Shown in pieces: positions 8,274 to 17,821 of a DNA stretch of 64,000 bases. Origin of the DNA: Bacteroidota bacterium (GTDB taxonomy: Bacteria > Bacteroidota > Ignavibacteria > Kryptoniales > JAKASW01). Position 1 is the stretch's first letter. Each line of letters opens with the position of its first letter. The notes beneath the pieces are model-generated. The model made no database searches, was not told the origin of the DNA, and saw only the letters and a list, made by a program, of their open reading frames with translations. The stretch spans positions 1-64,000 of the forward strand of contig JAMCXB010000017.1 in the NCBI GenBank assembly GCA_023480735.1, in the 5' to 3' direction. The translations under genes and the position numbers were made by a program.

Positions 8274-10352
8274 ATGAGGCTAGTAGCCAGAATATTCGTC
8301 TTCGTTTCTGCACTACTGATAATTCTCTATGGCATCCTGCCGGGTCTTTTCCGATCAGAGAGCAATTTTGTTGCCGCATATGTAGTCGGCAGGAATTTTC
8401 TTGCGGGAATCGATCCTACCCTCTTCTACCGTTTCCCGGATTTCCAGAAGCTGATTGATGCCAGCGGGCTTTCGAACAGAGTCCTTTTCTTCTCACCGTC
8501 AACACCGGCGTTCATCCCCCTGGACTCGCTCCTTTCCATTCCTCCTCTCGTCGTGTCAAGATTCATTCTTGCTGCTATCAGTGTAACAGCGCTGGTCCTG
8601 CTCGTCCACGTCACTGCAAAGGTGGCAAGGGTTTCGGTCAGGAGATCATATTCGATTTTCCTGGCGTCATCTTTCGCGCTTGCAGCCAACTTCAGCCAGA
8701 GCCAGCCGTTCATTATCCTCGCACTCCTTCTAGTCTTGGGTTTCTATGCCTCCTCTTATCATGCCGATGGAGTGGCGGGAGCCGCACTTGGTATCATTTT
8801 CCCGTTCAAGGTCTTTGCGGCCATCCCGGCGATACTCTTCCTTGTGTCGAAGAAATGGAAGGTGTTTCTCTATTTCGTAGTTACCTCGCTCGTCCTCGTC
8901 GGTGTCACTTATTTGATCGTCGGCGAATCAGCGGTAACATATTACCTGCAGAGAGTCTTCCCTTTCTATCTTAACGGGAAAGTCCTGAATCCATTTTCGG
9001 TCTCTTACCAGACTGCGTGGTCGTTTTTCAGAGCCCTTTTTGTCTACGATGCTACGCTGAATGTGCATCCACTGTTTGACTCAGTGAACGCTTACACCCT
9101 GGCCATATCGATATTCAAGGCAAGTGTAATTGTGCCTCCATGCTATTTCTTCTACAAAGGAATCGAAAAGAATGATTTGAGGGAATCTCTCATTGCGGCG
9201 TCATTTCCGGTAGTTTTTCTGTCGCCGACGGGGACCACGTCCCAGATCATACTGCTGGCCCCTGCCATTATAAGTCTCACCGAGATCGCTTTCGAAACGG
9301 GTCGAATGAAGACGGCCAGGTTCATTCTTGTTCTCTATGCCATCCTTTGTATACCGATATATGCCGCGTTGAAAACATATATGGGAGTCGCGTCACCATT
9401 TCTTCTTTATGAACGTTTCTTCTTATTGCTGATCCTTTACATTACTTATTTCTTTTTCCAACTTCATCTCGTTCCGAAGCACCTATGGGTTACGCGGGCC
9501 GTGACTACTGTAGTCGTGATTGCAGCAGTCTCTGCAACCCTTTATTTCGGCGACCGCCCTCCAGTACATCACTTCCCTTCCCCGGTTACTCCGGTGCTGT
9601 CGGGAACCCGATTGAACGCGCCCGCCTTCAGCCCCGGGCTGAATGAGGGAAATTTGACTTACATTACTTTCGATTCGGTCTCAGTAAATTTCGTCCCCTA
9701 CAATGTGCGTGTACCCAACGACAAGCCTTATGATTGTTATGCCTACGTGTCAGACCAGACTGGAGAGAGTTACGCAATTGGAATGATAGATGGCAAAGAG
9801 AATATTTGCTATTTCAGGACAGAAAGTGCTCGTGCTTTTTTTGCAGGCAGCTCGGCTTCGGTCAGTAGGGACGGAGATTGGGGCTCATTTCTAAGTAATG
9901 GTAAACTTTACATTGTCAGGCTCGGATCAAGACAGATTTTCGCATCGGACACTCTTGATTTCATGCCTTTCAAAATTGTCCAGGCCGCGTTCAACTTTGG
10001 CAGAGACAATGAAATCACATTAGTAATCGATTCGCTAAACGGTTCACAAGCCGTCGCTAAGTATAATTTAGCTGAGGAAGCCCTGGCGACTTCTCCTGCT
10101 CCATTCCACGTATCGCTGGTCCGCGGAAATTCAGACGACCTTTACCTGACTCGAGAAGAGCGCGATTCAACGAGTATTTGGCTTGTCAAGAATGGCACTC
10201 CGCCGGAAAGACTCCTTGCAATCCATGGGAATATCTCCGATATCACCGTAATACGAAACCATTTGTATTTCTCTTCCGATTTCGGAAGGGGATTGAATCT
10301 TCCAACCATCTACGAATATCTGCCTCAGAATCCGGCGGCACTTCGGGAATAG
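8274..10352 (+). CDS. GT87 (DUF2029)-like membrane glycosyltransferase with C-terminal propeller-like domain
   Basis: Polytopic N-terminal part with GT87-like features (YVVGRNFLAGIDPTLFY, GIIFPFKVFAAIPA); C-terminal ~250 aa with repeating beta-type segments. Confidence 0.65.
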   Translation: MRLVARIFVFVSALLIILYGILPGLFRSESNFVAAYVVGRNFLAGIDPTLFYRFPDFQKLIDASGLSNRVLFFSPSTPAFIPLDSLLSIPPLVVSRFILAAISVTALVLLVHVTAKVARVSVRRSYSIFLASSFALAANFSQSQPFIILALLLVLGFYASSYHADGVAGAALGIIFPFKVFAAIPAILFLVSKKWKVFLYFVVTSLVLVGVTYLIVGESAVTYYLQRVFPFYLNGKVLNPFSVSYQTAWSFFRALFVYDATLNVHPLFDSVNAYTLAISIFKASVIVPPCYFFYKGIEKNDLRESLIAASFPVVFLSPTGTTSQIILLAPAIISLTEIAFETGRMKTARFILVLYAILCIPIYAALKTYMGVASPFLLYERFFLLLILYITYFFFQLHLVPKHLWVTRAVTTVVVIAAVSATLYFGDRPPVHHFPSPVTPVLSGTRLNAPAFSPGLNEGNLTYITFDSVSVNFVPYNVRVPNDKPYDCYAYVSDQTGESYAIGMIDGKENICYFRTESARAFFAGSSASVSRDGDWGSFLSNGKLYIVRLGSRQIFASDTLDFMPFKIVQAAFNFGRDNEITLVIDSLNGSQAVAKYNLAEEALATSPAPFHVSLVRGNSDDLYLTREERDSTSIWLVKNGTPPERLLAIHGNISDITVIRNHLYFSSDFGRGLNLPTIYEYLPQNPAALRE

Positions 10353-10457
10353 TCTTCCCTGCTTCGCATTTCCTGGCTAGGACGTCACCCCATCCGGCGT
10401 GCCACAAAGCCCGCAAAATCCTTGATTTTCTGCACACTCGCTGGTATATTTTTTCCA

Positions 10458-10880
10458 ATGCTGAAACAAATGACCACGTCAGAATCTGCGCTTATTACTG
10501 CCGCAAGGGAAGCAAGAAACAAATCGAAAGCCAAGTTTTCACATTTTCGAGTGGGAGCCGCGCTCGAAGCACGCAACGGAGACATCTACTCCGCCTTCAA
10601 TGTAGAGTCAAGCAGCTACGGCCTATCGATGTGCGCGGAGAGGATAGCGGTATGGAAGGCAATTACAGCAGGAGAATCAGAGTTTAGTAGAATCGCAATT
10701 GTATCGGACGCAGAAGATTTTTGTACCCCGTGTGGTGCGTGCAGGCAAGTGCTGTATGAGCTGGCAGGCGACATACGGGTTTACATGACTGACTCGAAAG
10801 GCAACCTGAAGGCAGAAATGTTGTCCTCCCTCCTCCCCGATGCTTTCACATCAAAAACCCTGTTGAATGGAAGAGATTAG
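10458..10880 (+). CDS. cdd: Cytidine deaminase
   Basis: SSSYGLSMCAERIAVWKA and CTPCGACRQVLYEL zinc motifs. Confidence 0.93.
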   Translation: MLKQMTTSESALITAAREARNKSKAKFSHFRVGAALEARNGDIYSAFNVESSSYGLSMCAERIAVWKAITAGESEFSRIAIVSDAEDFCTPCGACRQVLYELAGDIRVYMTDSKGNLKAEMLSSLLPDAFTSKTLLNGRD

Positions 10881-11442
10881 CTTACATTACGCGCCGCGGG
10901 AAACCGGATGGATCGAAGTGATCTGCGGTTGTATGTTCAGTGGAAAAACCGAGGAATTGATCCGTCGCCTCCGCCGCGCAGAAATCGCGCGACAAAGTGT
11001 AGCAATTTTCAAACCGCGCATAGACAAAAGGTACAGCGACGACCATATAGTCTCACACAGTGACGACCGCCTTAAATCAGTCGTCGTCGACTCCGCTCTC
11101 GATATTCCTCCTCTGTGCAAAGACGCCCACGTCGTCGGAATCGACGAAGGACAATTCTTCGGTATGGAATTGGTCGATGTATGCGAGTCTCTTGCCACCG
11201 CGGGCAAGAGGGTGATTGTTGCCGGCCTCGATCAGGACTACCGCGGGAAGCCATTTGAACCGATCCCGCAATTGCTTTCCGTTGCCGAGTACATCACAAA
11301 GACACTGGCAATCTGCATGGTTTGCGGAAATCCTGCAGACAGGACCCAGCGAAAGACTCACCAGGGGGAACGCGTCCTGGTCGGGGCGAAGGACATCTAC
11401 GAGGCCCGCTGCAGAAAATGCTTTGTCCCGCCTGCTGAGTGA
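10867..11442 (+). CDS. tdk: Thymidine kinase
   Basis: CGCMFSGKTEELIRRLRR, VGIDEGQFF, GLDQDYRGKPF; overlaps cdd end. Confidence 0.96.
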   Translation: MEEISLHYAPRETGWIEVICGCMFSGKTEELIRRLRRAEIARQSVAIFKPRIDKRYSDDHIVSHSDDRLKSVVVDSALDIPPLCKDAHVVGIDEGQFFGMELVDVCESLATAGKRVIVAGLDQDYRGKPFEPIPQLLSVAEYITKTLAICMVCGNPADRTQRKTHQGERVLVGAKDIYEARCRKCFVPPAE

Positions 11443-11505
11443 GATGATCTTCTCCGATATTCATTTCTCTACATATGGTCTTACCTTTTCTAACAGGAGT
11501 CAGAA

Positions 11506-12531
11506 ATGAAGAATGGTATCTCAGTTATTCTTACCGTAGTTCTCATGGCCGGTACGGCTTTGCTCTTCGAATCATGCGGAAAAAGTCAGCCTGCCGCCCC
11601 GCCGAATAGTGAAGTCGGACTCGTGTTCGATGTCGGCGGTCGAGGCGATAAATCATTCAACGACCAGGCCTATCGCGGCTTGCAGATGGCCAAGGACAGC
11701 CTGGGGATAAAATATCAATACATTGAACCGGGCGGCGGATCTGACCGCGAGTCTGCGTTGCGACAGCTTGCCAGCAGGAAAAGCATCGGTCTCATCTTTG
11801 GCGTTGGGTTCATTTTTACGGACGACATTACCGACGTCGCGAAGGCTTTCCCCGACAAGAAGTTTGCCTGTATCGACTACACATACGATTCTACGAAAGC
11901 GGTGCCCAAGAACCTGATACCGATCGAATTTCGCGAAAACGAGGGATCGTTCCTCGTTGGAGCTATAGCCGGACTGATTACAAAGACAAGCAAGGTCGGA
12001 TTCATTGGCGGGATGGAATCGCCTCTGATCAGGAAATTTCAGGCTGGTTACGAAGCCGGCGTGAAGTATGTCAATCCGAAGTGCAAAGTACTTGTCGCGT
12101 ACGCCGGAGTGACGGGAGATGCCTTCAAGAATCCCGCGAAGGGGAAGGAATTAGCGCTCAGTCAATACGCCCAAGGTGCCGACATTATTTATCATGCCGC
12201 CGGAGTTACGGGGCTGGGTGTCTTCGAGGCAGCCAGAGAAATGAAGAAATATGCCATCGGCGTCGATATGGATCAGTGGAACGAGGCCCCGGGCCGGGTC
12301 CTGACAAGCATGGTCAAGAAGGGTGACGTAGCGGTTTACGATGTTATCAAGGAGTGGAAAGCAGGAAAGTTCGCTGGTGGTACTCCGAGGGTATTCGGAC
12401 TGAGGGACAACGGTGTGGATTTCGTTTACGATAGCAACAACAAATCATTGATCCCCGAGAAGGTATACAAGAAGGTTGAGGACCTGCGCAATCAGATTAT
12501 CGACGGGAAAATAAAGGTTCCCACGCAGTAA
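11506..12531 (+). CDS. BMP-family (PnrA/Med-like) nucleoside-binding lipoprotein of an ABC transporter
   Basis: Lipoprotein signal (LLFESCGKS), VGLVFDVGGRGDKSFNDQAYRGL, GGMESPLIRKFQAGYEAG. Confidence 0.95.
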   Translation: MKNGISVILTVVLMAGTALLFESCGKSQPAAPPNSEVGLVFDVGGRGDKSFNDQAYRGLQMAKDSLGIKYQYIEPGGGSDRESALRQLASRKSIGLIFGVGFIFTDDITDVAKAFPDKKFACIDYTYDSTKAVPKNLIPIEFRENEGSFLVGAIAGLITKTSKVGFIGGMESPLIRKFQAGYEAGVKYVNPKCKVLVAYAGVTGDAFKNPAKGKELALSQYAQGADIIYHAAGVTGLGVFEAAREMKKYAIGVDMDQWNEAPGRVLTSMVKKGDVAVYDVIKEWKAGKFAGGTPRVFGLRDNGVDFVYDSNNKSLIPEKVYKKVEDLRNQIIDGKIKVPTQ

Positions 12532-12543
12532 CCCCGAAACGTA

Positions 12544-14079
12544 ATGCCTTACGCTATAGAACTTCTCAGTATTACCAAGCGCTTTGCGCGCACCATTGCG
12601 AACGACAATGTCACTCTGAGGGTGGAGTCCGGCTCGATTCATGCCTTGGTGGGTGAAAACGGCGCGGGCAAAACGACGCTCATGGAGACGCTTTACGGGC
12701 TGTACCAGCCCGACTCTGGCCGGATCAGGATACAGGAGAAGAATGTTTCCATCAAGTCTCCGCACGATTCCATACGACTGGGAATCGGGATGGTACATCA
12801 GCACTTCATGCTCGTGCCGCCGCTCACGGTTCTTGAAAACATCGTCCTCGGCTCTGAGACCACCAGGTATTCCCTGCTCGACCTAAAGAAGACGACAACC
12901 GAGATAGCCGAGCTTGCCGGAAGATTTTCACTGTCAGTACCGCTGGATGAAAAGGTGGAAAATATCGGCGTCGGAATCCAACAGCGCGTAGAGATCCTCA
13001 AGGCAATTTACAGGAAGGCAGACATACTCGTCCTCGACGAGCCGACTGCAGTCTTGACGCCGCAGGAGTCAATTCAGCTCTTCAGGATTCTCTCTGAACT
13101 GAAGGAAGAAGGCAAAACGATCGTCCTCATCACACACAAGCTGAATGAAGTGATGGAAATCAGCGACCGTGTCTCGGTCATGCGCAAGGGAAAGATCGTC
13201 GGAGAGGTCGAAACCGCAAAGACCAATCCACAGGAGCTGGCACAGATGATGGTGGGTAGACCCGTGCTGCTCCGGGTAGAGAAGGCTGAAAAAAAGGCCG
13301 GCGATCCGGTCCTGACAGTCAACGATTTGACTTACGTCGACAGACGCGGCATCAGTTTGTTGAAGAACGTTTCGCTCGAAGTCGGCTCCGGGGAAATTCT
13401 CGGAATAGCAGGAGTCGAGGGCAATGGACAGTCACAGCTTGTCGAATGCATTGCCGGACTGATAAGACCGTCGGCAGGCTTTATAACGCTCGATGGAATC
13501 AAGATATCAGGCCTTGGACCGAGAGAAGTTTTCGCGCGCGGGTTAGCACATGTTCCGGAAGACAGGATCAAGCGCGGACTCGTCGTCGAAATGGATGTTA
13601 AAGAAAATCTAATACTTGGTTTGCACAATCAGCCGCAGTTCAGCTCGCGTCTTTCCATGAACAGGAAGTCGATAAACGATAACGCGAAGCTCCTCATAAC
13701 AAGATATGACATCCGCCCTATGGATCCCGATGCTCACGCACGGGGTCTCTCCGGAGGTAACCAGCAAAAGGTCATAATAGCCAGGGAACTTTCTCGGAAC
13801 GCCCAAGTAATTGTCGCAAGCCAACCGACGCGTGGCGTAGATATCGGCGGAATTGAGTTCATACACCGCACGCTTGTGGAAGCAAGAGATGCCGGAAAGG
13901 CCGTCCTTCTGGTTTCAGCCGACCTAAACGAGATTCTCAGCCTTTCCGACCGTATAGCGGTCATGTATGACGGAAAAATAGTCAAGCTATTCCCCGATAG
14001 CAAAGTCGAGGAGAGCGAGCTCGGACTCTATATGACAGGGTCGAAGGGAAATTCTCAAGAGAAGGCTTTGGGCATCTGA
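12544..14079 (+). CDS. Nucleoside ABC transporter ATP-binding protein (tandem ABC domains)
   Basis: GENGAGKTTLMETLYGLYQPDSG; second domain GVEGNGQSQLVE, GLSGGNQQKVIIARELS. Confidence 0.95.
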   Translation: MPYAIELLSITKRFARTIANDNVTLRVESGSIHALVGENGAGKTTLMETLYGLYQPDSGRIRIQEKNVSIKSPHDSIRLGIGMVHQHFMLVPPLTVLENIVLGSETTRYSLLDLKKTTTEIAELAGRFSLSVPLDEKVENIGVGIQQRVEILKAIYRKADILVLDEPTAVLTPQESIQLFRILSELKEEGKTIVLITHKLNEVMEISDRVSVMRKGKIVGEVETAKTNPQELAQMMVGRPVLLRVEKAEKKAGDPVLTVNDLTYVDRRGISLLKNVSLEVGSGEILGIAGVEGNGQSQLVECIAGLIRPSAGFITLDGIKISGLGPREVFARGLAHVPEDRIKRGLVVEMDVKENLILGLHNQPQFSSRLSMNRKSINDNAKLLITRYDIRPMDPDAHARGLSGGNQQKVIIARELSRNAQVIVASQPTRGVDIGGIEFIHRTLVEARDAGKAVLLVSADLNEILSLSDRIAVMYDGKIVKLFPDSKVEESELGLYMTGSKGNSQEKALGI

Positions 14080-14083
14080 GACT

Positions 14084-15169
14084 ATGGCGGAAAAAAGACA
14101 CTGGTTGGAACACCCGGCGACACAAAATTTCCTGATCCCGATCTTCGCGGTTGTCCTTTCATTCGCAGTCGGGGCGATATTCATTCTCATCGTAGGTCAG
14201 AACCCGTTCGAGGTCTACTCCGTCCTGTTCTCACAGACACTTGGAACGTCCTACGGTGTCGGGCAGCTGCTATTCAAGACGACGCCGCTGATATTCGCAG
14301 GCCTTTCCGTGGCCCTATGCTTCAAAGCGGGTCTCTTCAACATAGGGGCGGAAGGACAACTTCAGATTGGCGCCTTCATGACGGCGCTCGTAGGCATGTA
14401 CACAGTCGGCGTGCCGGCATTTATCGAGATTCCCCTGCTGGTCCTTGCAGGAATGGTCGGCGGCGGCGTCTGGGGATTCATTCCGGGGTACCTCAAGGCC
14501 AAGACAGGCGCTCACGAAGTCATCAATACCATCATGCTTAATTTTGTCGCGGCTGCGCTTGTCAGCTTCTTCGTGACAAATCTTTTCAATGTTCCTGCAA
14601 CCGTACACACGCCTTCCATCGCACCGACTGGCAGAATACCGCGCTTCGACGCTGTTTTCTCGGGCTTCGAAGGCTCACCCGTCAATTTCTCCATAATCAT
14701 TGCCCTTCTGGCGGCGCTCTTCGTTTGGTACTACATTGACAGGACAAGGTACGGCTACGAGCTTCGTGTGGTCGGCTTGAACTCGAAGGCAGCGGAATAT
14801 GGCGGCATCAGCGTCTCGAAAAACATTATACTGAGCATGACTATCGGCGGTGCGATCGCAGGGCTCGTCGGAACAAACTACGTAATGGGATACAAGTACT
14901 ATTTTGAAGAGGGTTTTTCCACCGGCACCGGTTTCATGGGAATCGCAGTTGCTCTTCTCGGCAATAACAATCCTTTCGGGGTCATACTCGCGGCTCTGCT
15001 CTTCGGAATGCTCGAATACGGCGGGCTCGTCATAAACACAATGGTGCCTAAGGAGCTCGTCAGCATTCTTCAGGCAATCGTCATCATATTCGTGATCTCG
15101 TCTAACAAGATCTTTAGAAAGATACTCGTAAACTTTCTGAAGAAGAGGACACTAAGCATAAATGATTAG
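14084..15169 (+). CDS. Nucleoside ABC transporter permease
   Basis: FKAGLFNIGAEGQLQIGA motif; operon position. Confidence 0.94.
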   Translation: MAEKRHWLEHPATQNFLIPIFAVVLSFAVGAIFILIVGQNPFEVYSVLFSQTLGTSYGVGQLLFKTTPLIFAGLSVALCFKAGLFNIGAEGQLQIGAFMTALVGMYTVGVPAFIEIPLLVLAGMVGGGVWGFIPGYLKAKTGAHEVINTIMLNFVAAALVSFFVTNLFNVPATVHTPSIAPTGRIPRFDAVFSGFEGSPVNFSIIIALLAALFVWYYIDRTRYGYELRVVGLNSKAAEYGGISVSKNIILSMTIGGAIAGLVGTNYVMGYKYYFEEGFSTGTGFMGIAVALLGNNNPFGVILAALLFGMLEYGGLVINTMVPKELVSILQAIVIIFVISSNKIFRKILVNFLKKRTLSIND

Positions 15170-16076
15170 CCAGATTTTTTCACTCGCTTTTCTAGCGCAG
15201 ACGATCAGGATAACGGTCCCCTACTCGCTTGCTTCATTAGGCGGCGTATATAGTGAAAGAGGCGGAGTCGTGAACATAGCCCTGGAAGGGATTATCCTCA
15301 ATGGCGCTTTCTGCGCAACCGTCGGTACGTACTACACAGGCAGCGCCCTGTTCGGAGTAGCATGCGGCATAGCGGGCGGACTCCTCACCGCCTTGATACA
15401 CGCCGTCGTCTCAATACATATCAAAGCAGACCAGATAATCTCAGGAATCGCCATCAACCTTTTTGCGGTCGGGATAACAAAGTTCATATTGGAGATACTT
15501 TTTCAGAGCTCCAGCAATTCCCCAAGAATCGCCGGACTCCCGCACATCCATCTCGGTTTCATAGAGAGCCAGCCTGACGTCGCGAACCTGCTCGGAAATC
15601 CGCTCGTTATTGTCACCATACTGATCGTCATCGCAAGTCAGTTCATAATCTTCAAGACCAGGTTCGGACTGCGGTTGCGATCGGTCGGCGAAAATCCCGA
15701 GGCTGCTGAAACGGTTGGTATCGGCGTCACGCTCTACAGGTACTACGGAGTTCTTATAAGCGGCGCACTGGCAGGACTTGCCGGCGCCTGGCTTGCATTC
15801 GACCAGCACTCATTCACCGACGGCATGTCAGCCGGCCGCGGATATATCGCGCTCGCCGCAATGATAGTTGGAAAGTGGAATCCGCTGGGAGCGGCCGCGG
15901 CGTGTCTTCTATTCGGATTCGCCGAAAGCCTCCAAATACAACTGCAAGGCGGCGGGTTGCCGACACAGTTCATCCAAATGATCCCCTACGTTGCAACGAT
16001 CATTGTCCTGGCCGGATTCATCGGGAAGGCAGTCGCCCCCGGTGCCGACGGAATTCCGTACGAGAAGGAAAATTGA
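15162..16076 (+). CDS. Nucleoside ABC transporter permease
   Basis: SERGGVVNIALEGIILNGAF motif; overlaps upstream permease. Confidence 0.94.
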   Translation: MISQIFSLAFLAQTIRITVPYSLASLGGVYSERGGVVNIALEGIILNGAFCATVGTYYTGSALFGVACGIAGGLLTALIHAVVSIHIKADQIISGIAINLFAVGITKFILEILFQSSSNSPRIAGLPHIHLGFIESQPDVANLLGNPLVIVTILIVIASQFIIFKTRFGLRLRSVGENPEAAETVGIGVTLYRYYGVLISGALAGLAGAWLAFDQHSFTDGMSAGRGYIALAAMIVGKWNPLGAAAACLLFGFAESLQIQLQGGGLPTQFIQMIPYVATIIVLAGFIGKAVAPGADGIPYEKEN

Positions 16077-16885
16077 AAGAAAGAAAACAGTTGCCCTTCG
16101 CGGCATCGGCCGATTACATCAACAGGTATTTCAGCGGTGTGCAGCATGATATCGCTATAGTTCTCGGCAGTGGGCTGGGCGGGTTCACCGCTCACCTGTC
16201 CGACAAAAAGATACTGAAAACAGTCGATGTCACTTTGTATCCTCAGTCTACCGTCGCCGGGCACAGCGGTGAGATAGTGAGTGCGAGGCTTGCCGACAAA
16301 AGAGTGTTAGTGTTCAGCGGAAGAGTGCACTACTATGAATCGGCATCGACAGTCAACAGCGCCGTTACGGCAATTGTTTCAAATCAGCTTGGAATAGAAA
16401 ACATGGTCCTCACCAATGCCGCAGGAATTTTAAACGAGTCCTTTGACCCGGGCGACCTGATGCTTATAAGAGACCAGATCAACCTCACTTTTAGAAATGT
16501 CGTAGTCGACTTGGGATCGTCGCCGGAAAAATCACAACGGATTTACAGTGAACAACTCGTCAGCAAAGTCTACGCTGCGGCCGAGAAAGCCGGGGTAAAC
16601 TTGAAAGCGGGTGTTTATCTCGGGCTGACCGGCCCCTCCTATGAAACGGCCGCTGAAGTAAAGGCATACAGGATCCTGGGTGGGGATGCCGTCGGCATGT
16701 CTACGGTTCAAGAGGCTATTTTTGCCCAATCAGTCGGAATGCAGGTCGTAGGTATCAGCTGCCTGACCAACTACTGTACCGGAATCACATCACAAAAATT
16801 GTCTCATGAGGAAGTCACCGAAATAGGTGCTAAAGTAGACGAGAAGTTTTCCCGTCTGCTGAGTGGATTAATAGAACTGTTGTAA
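16073..16885 (+). CDS. punA: Purine-nucleoside phosphorylase
   Basis: VLGSGLGGFTAHL, VAGHSGEIV, GRVHYYE, GLTGPSYETAAEVKAYRILGGDAVGMSTVQE; TTG start overlapping permease stop. Confidence 0.93.
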   Translation: MKERKQLPFAASADYINRYFSGVQHDIAIVLGSGLGGFTAHLSDKKILKTVDVTLYPQSTVAGHSGEIVSARLADKRVLVFSGRVHYYESASTVNSAVTAIVSNQLGIENMVLTNAAGILNESFDPGDLMLIRDQINLTFRNVVVDLGSSPEKSQRIYSEQLVSKVYAAAEKAGVNLKAGVYLGLTGPSYETAAEVKAYRILGGDAVGMSTVQEAIFAQSVGMQVVGISCLTNYCTGITSQKLSHEEVTEIGAKVDEKFSRLLSGLIELL

Positions 16886-16996
16886 TCTTCTGCTAAACGG
16901 AAGGATTAGTATAAGAGGCAGAAGAGAGGGTCTTCCACAATCTTCTCACCGACCACGAAAGCCTTTCACTCTTCTGCCACATAAAATGGACTTACC

Positions 16997-17491
16997 CTAC
17001 TTCTGTGTCTTTGCGTCGACGGAGCGAAGATACTCCAATATAGCCCGTGCCTGGTTCTGACTGATTCCCGGAACGATCATGGGAACGTGGTATTCGTCAA
17101 GCAAGGCTTTGGCTACCGGATCCTTCGCTTCCATTACAGTACTGTTCAACATGAAGTTCATGATGAACTCAGGGGACATTCTGTCCGTAACCCCCTCGAG
17201 TGGGGGACCGACGAGCCGTGAATTCAGACGATGGCAGGACATACACTTTTCTGCAAACAAGTCTCTGCCCTTTTCTGCAAGTTTCTTGTCGATCGGTCCA
17301 AGCTTAACCTCTTTTATCGGCCCAATTCCAAGATCCTTGCTCTGAGCGGGCCTTTCTTTGGCCTTCACTGAGTCCTGGACCTTAGCCTTATTCTGATTCG
17401 CTTCTTGAGCCGAGCCGGCCGGGTTTGCGGAAGTCGCGCAGAGCGCACTACCGGTAAGGAATATGAATACAAGATATGATAGTTGTTTCAT
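16997..17491 (-). CDS. Monoheme c-type cytochrome, secreted
   Basis: Signal peptide MKQLSYLVFIFLTGSALCATSA and CMSCHRLNSRLVGPP heme motif. Confidence 0.88.
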   Translation of the reverse strand: MKQLSYLVFIFLTGSALCATSANPAGSAQEANQNKAKVQDSVKAKERPAQSKDLGIGPIKEVKLGPIDKKLAEKGRDLFAEKCMSCHRLNSRLVGPPLEGVTDRMSPEFIMNFMLNSTVMEAKDPVAKALLDEYHVPMIVPGISQNQARAILEYLRSVDAKTQK

Positions 17492-17739
17492 GTGTTTCTT
17501 TCTCCAAAATACTATTGAACTTAACCGCGTCACCCAGATCAACTTCATCGTAAGAATAATATCGGTGCCTTGCTCATCGAGATCCTCCGTCAACATGGGC
17601 ACGCTCAAATTCGCTACGCTCTTCAGAATGCAGGTTCAGCAACTCCTGAAAGCGCGCCATAATATAAGCAACGAACTAACGTAGTACACTGCAAGCTACC
17701 CTTGAGTATTCTGCCGCTTGCAGAAAGGCTGGTAGAATT

Positions 17740-17766
17740 GCCGGGATTCTCTTACAGAATCCCGGC
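17740..17766. repeat. Perfect 11-bp stem-loop GCCGGGATTCT-CTTAC-AGAATCCCGGC
   Basis: Exact inverted repeat between two cytochrome genes. Confidence 0.85.
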
Positions 17767-17821
17767 GTTGTAAAACGTGACGTCTTAATGTTGGTACATC
17801 CCAATCAGGCGATTCACCGGC

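Noticed and set aside
15875-16072. N-terminal extension of the PNP ORF
   Set aside because: Overlaps permease in another frame; conserved PNP sequence starts after the TTG at 16073.
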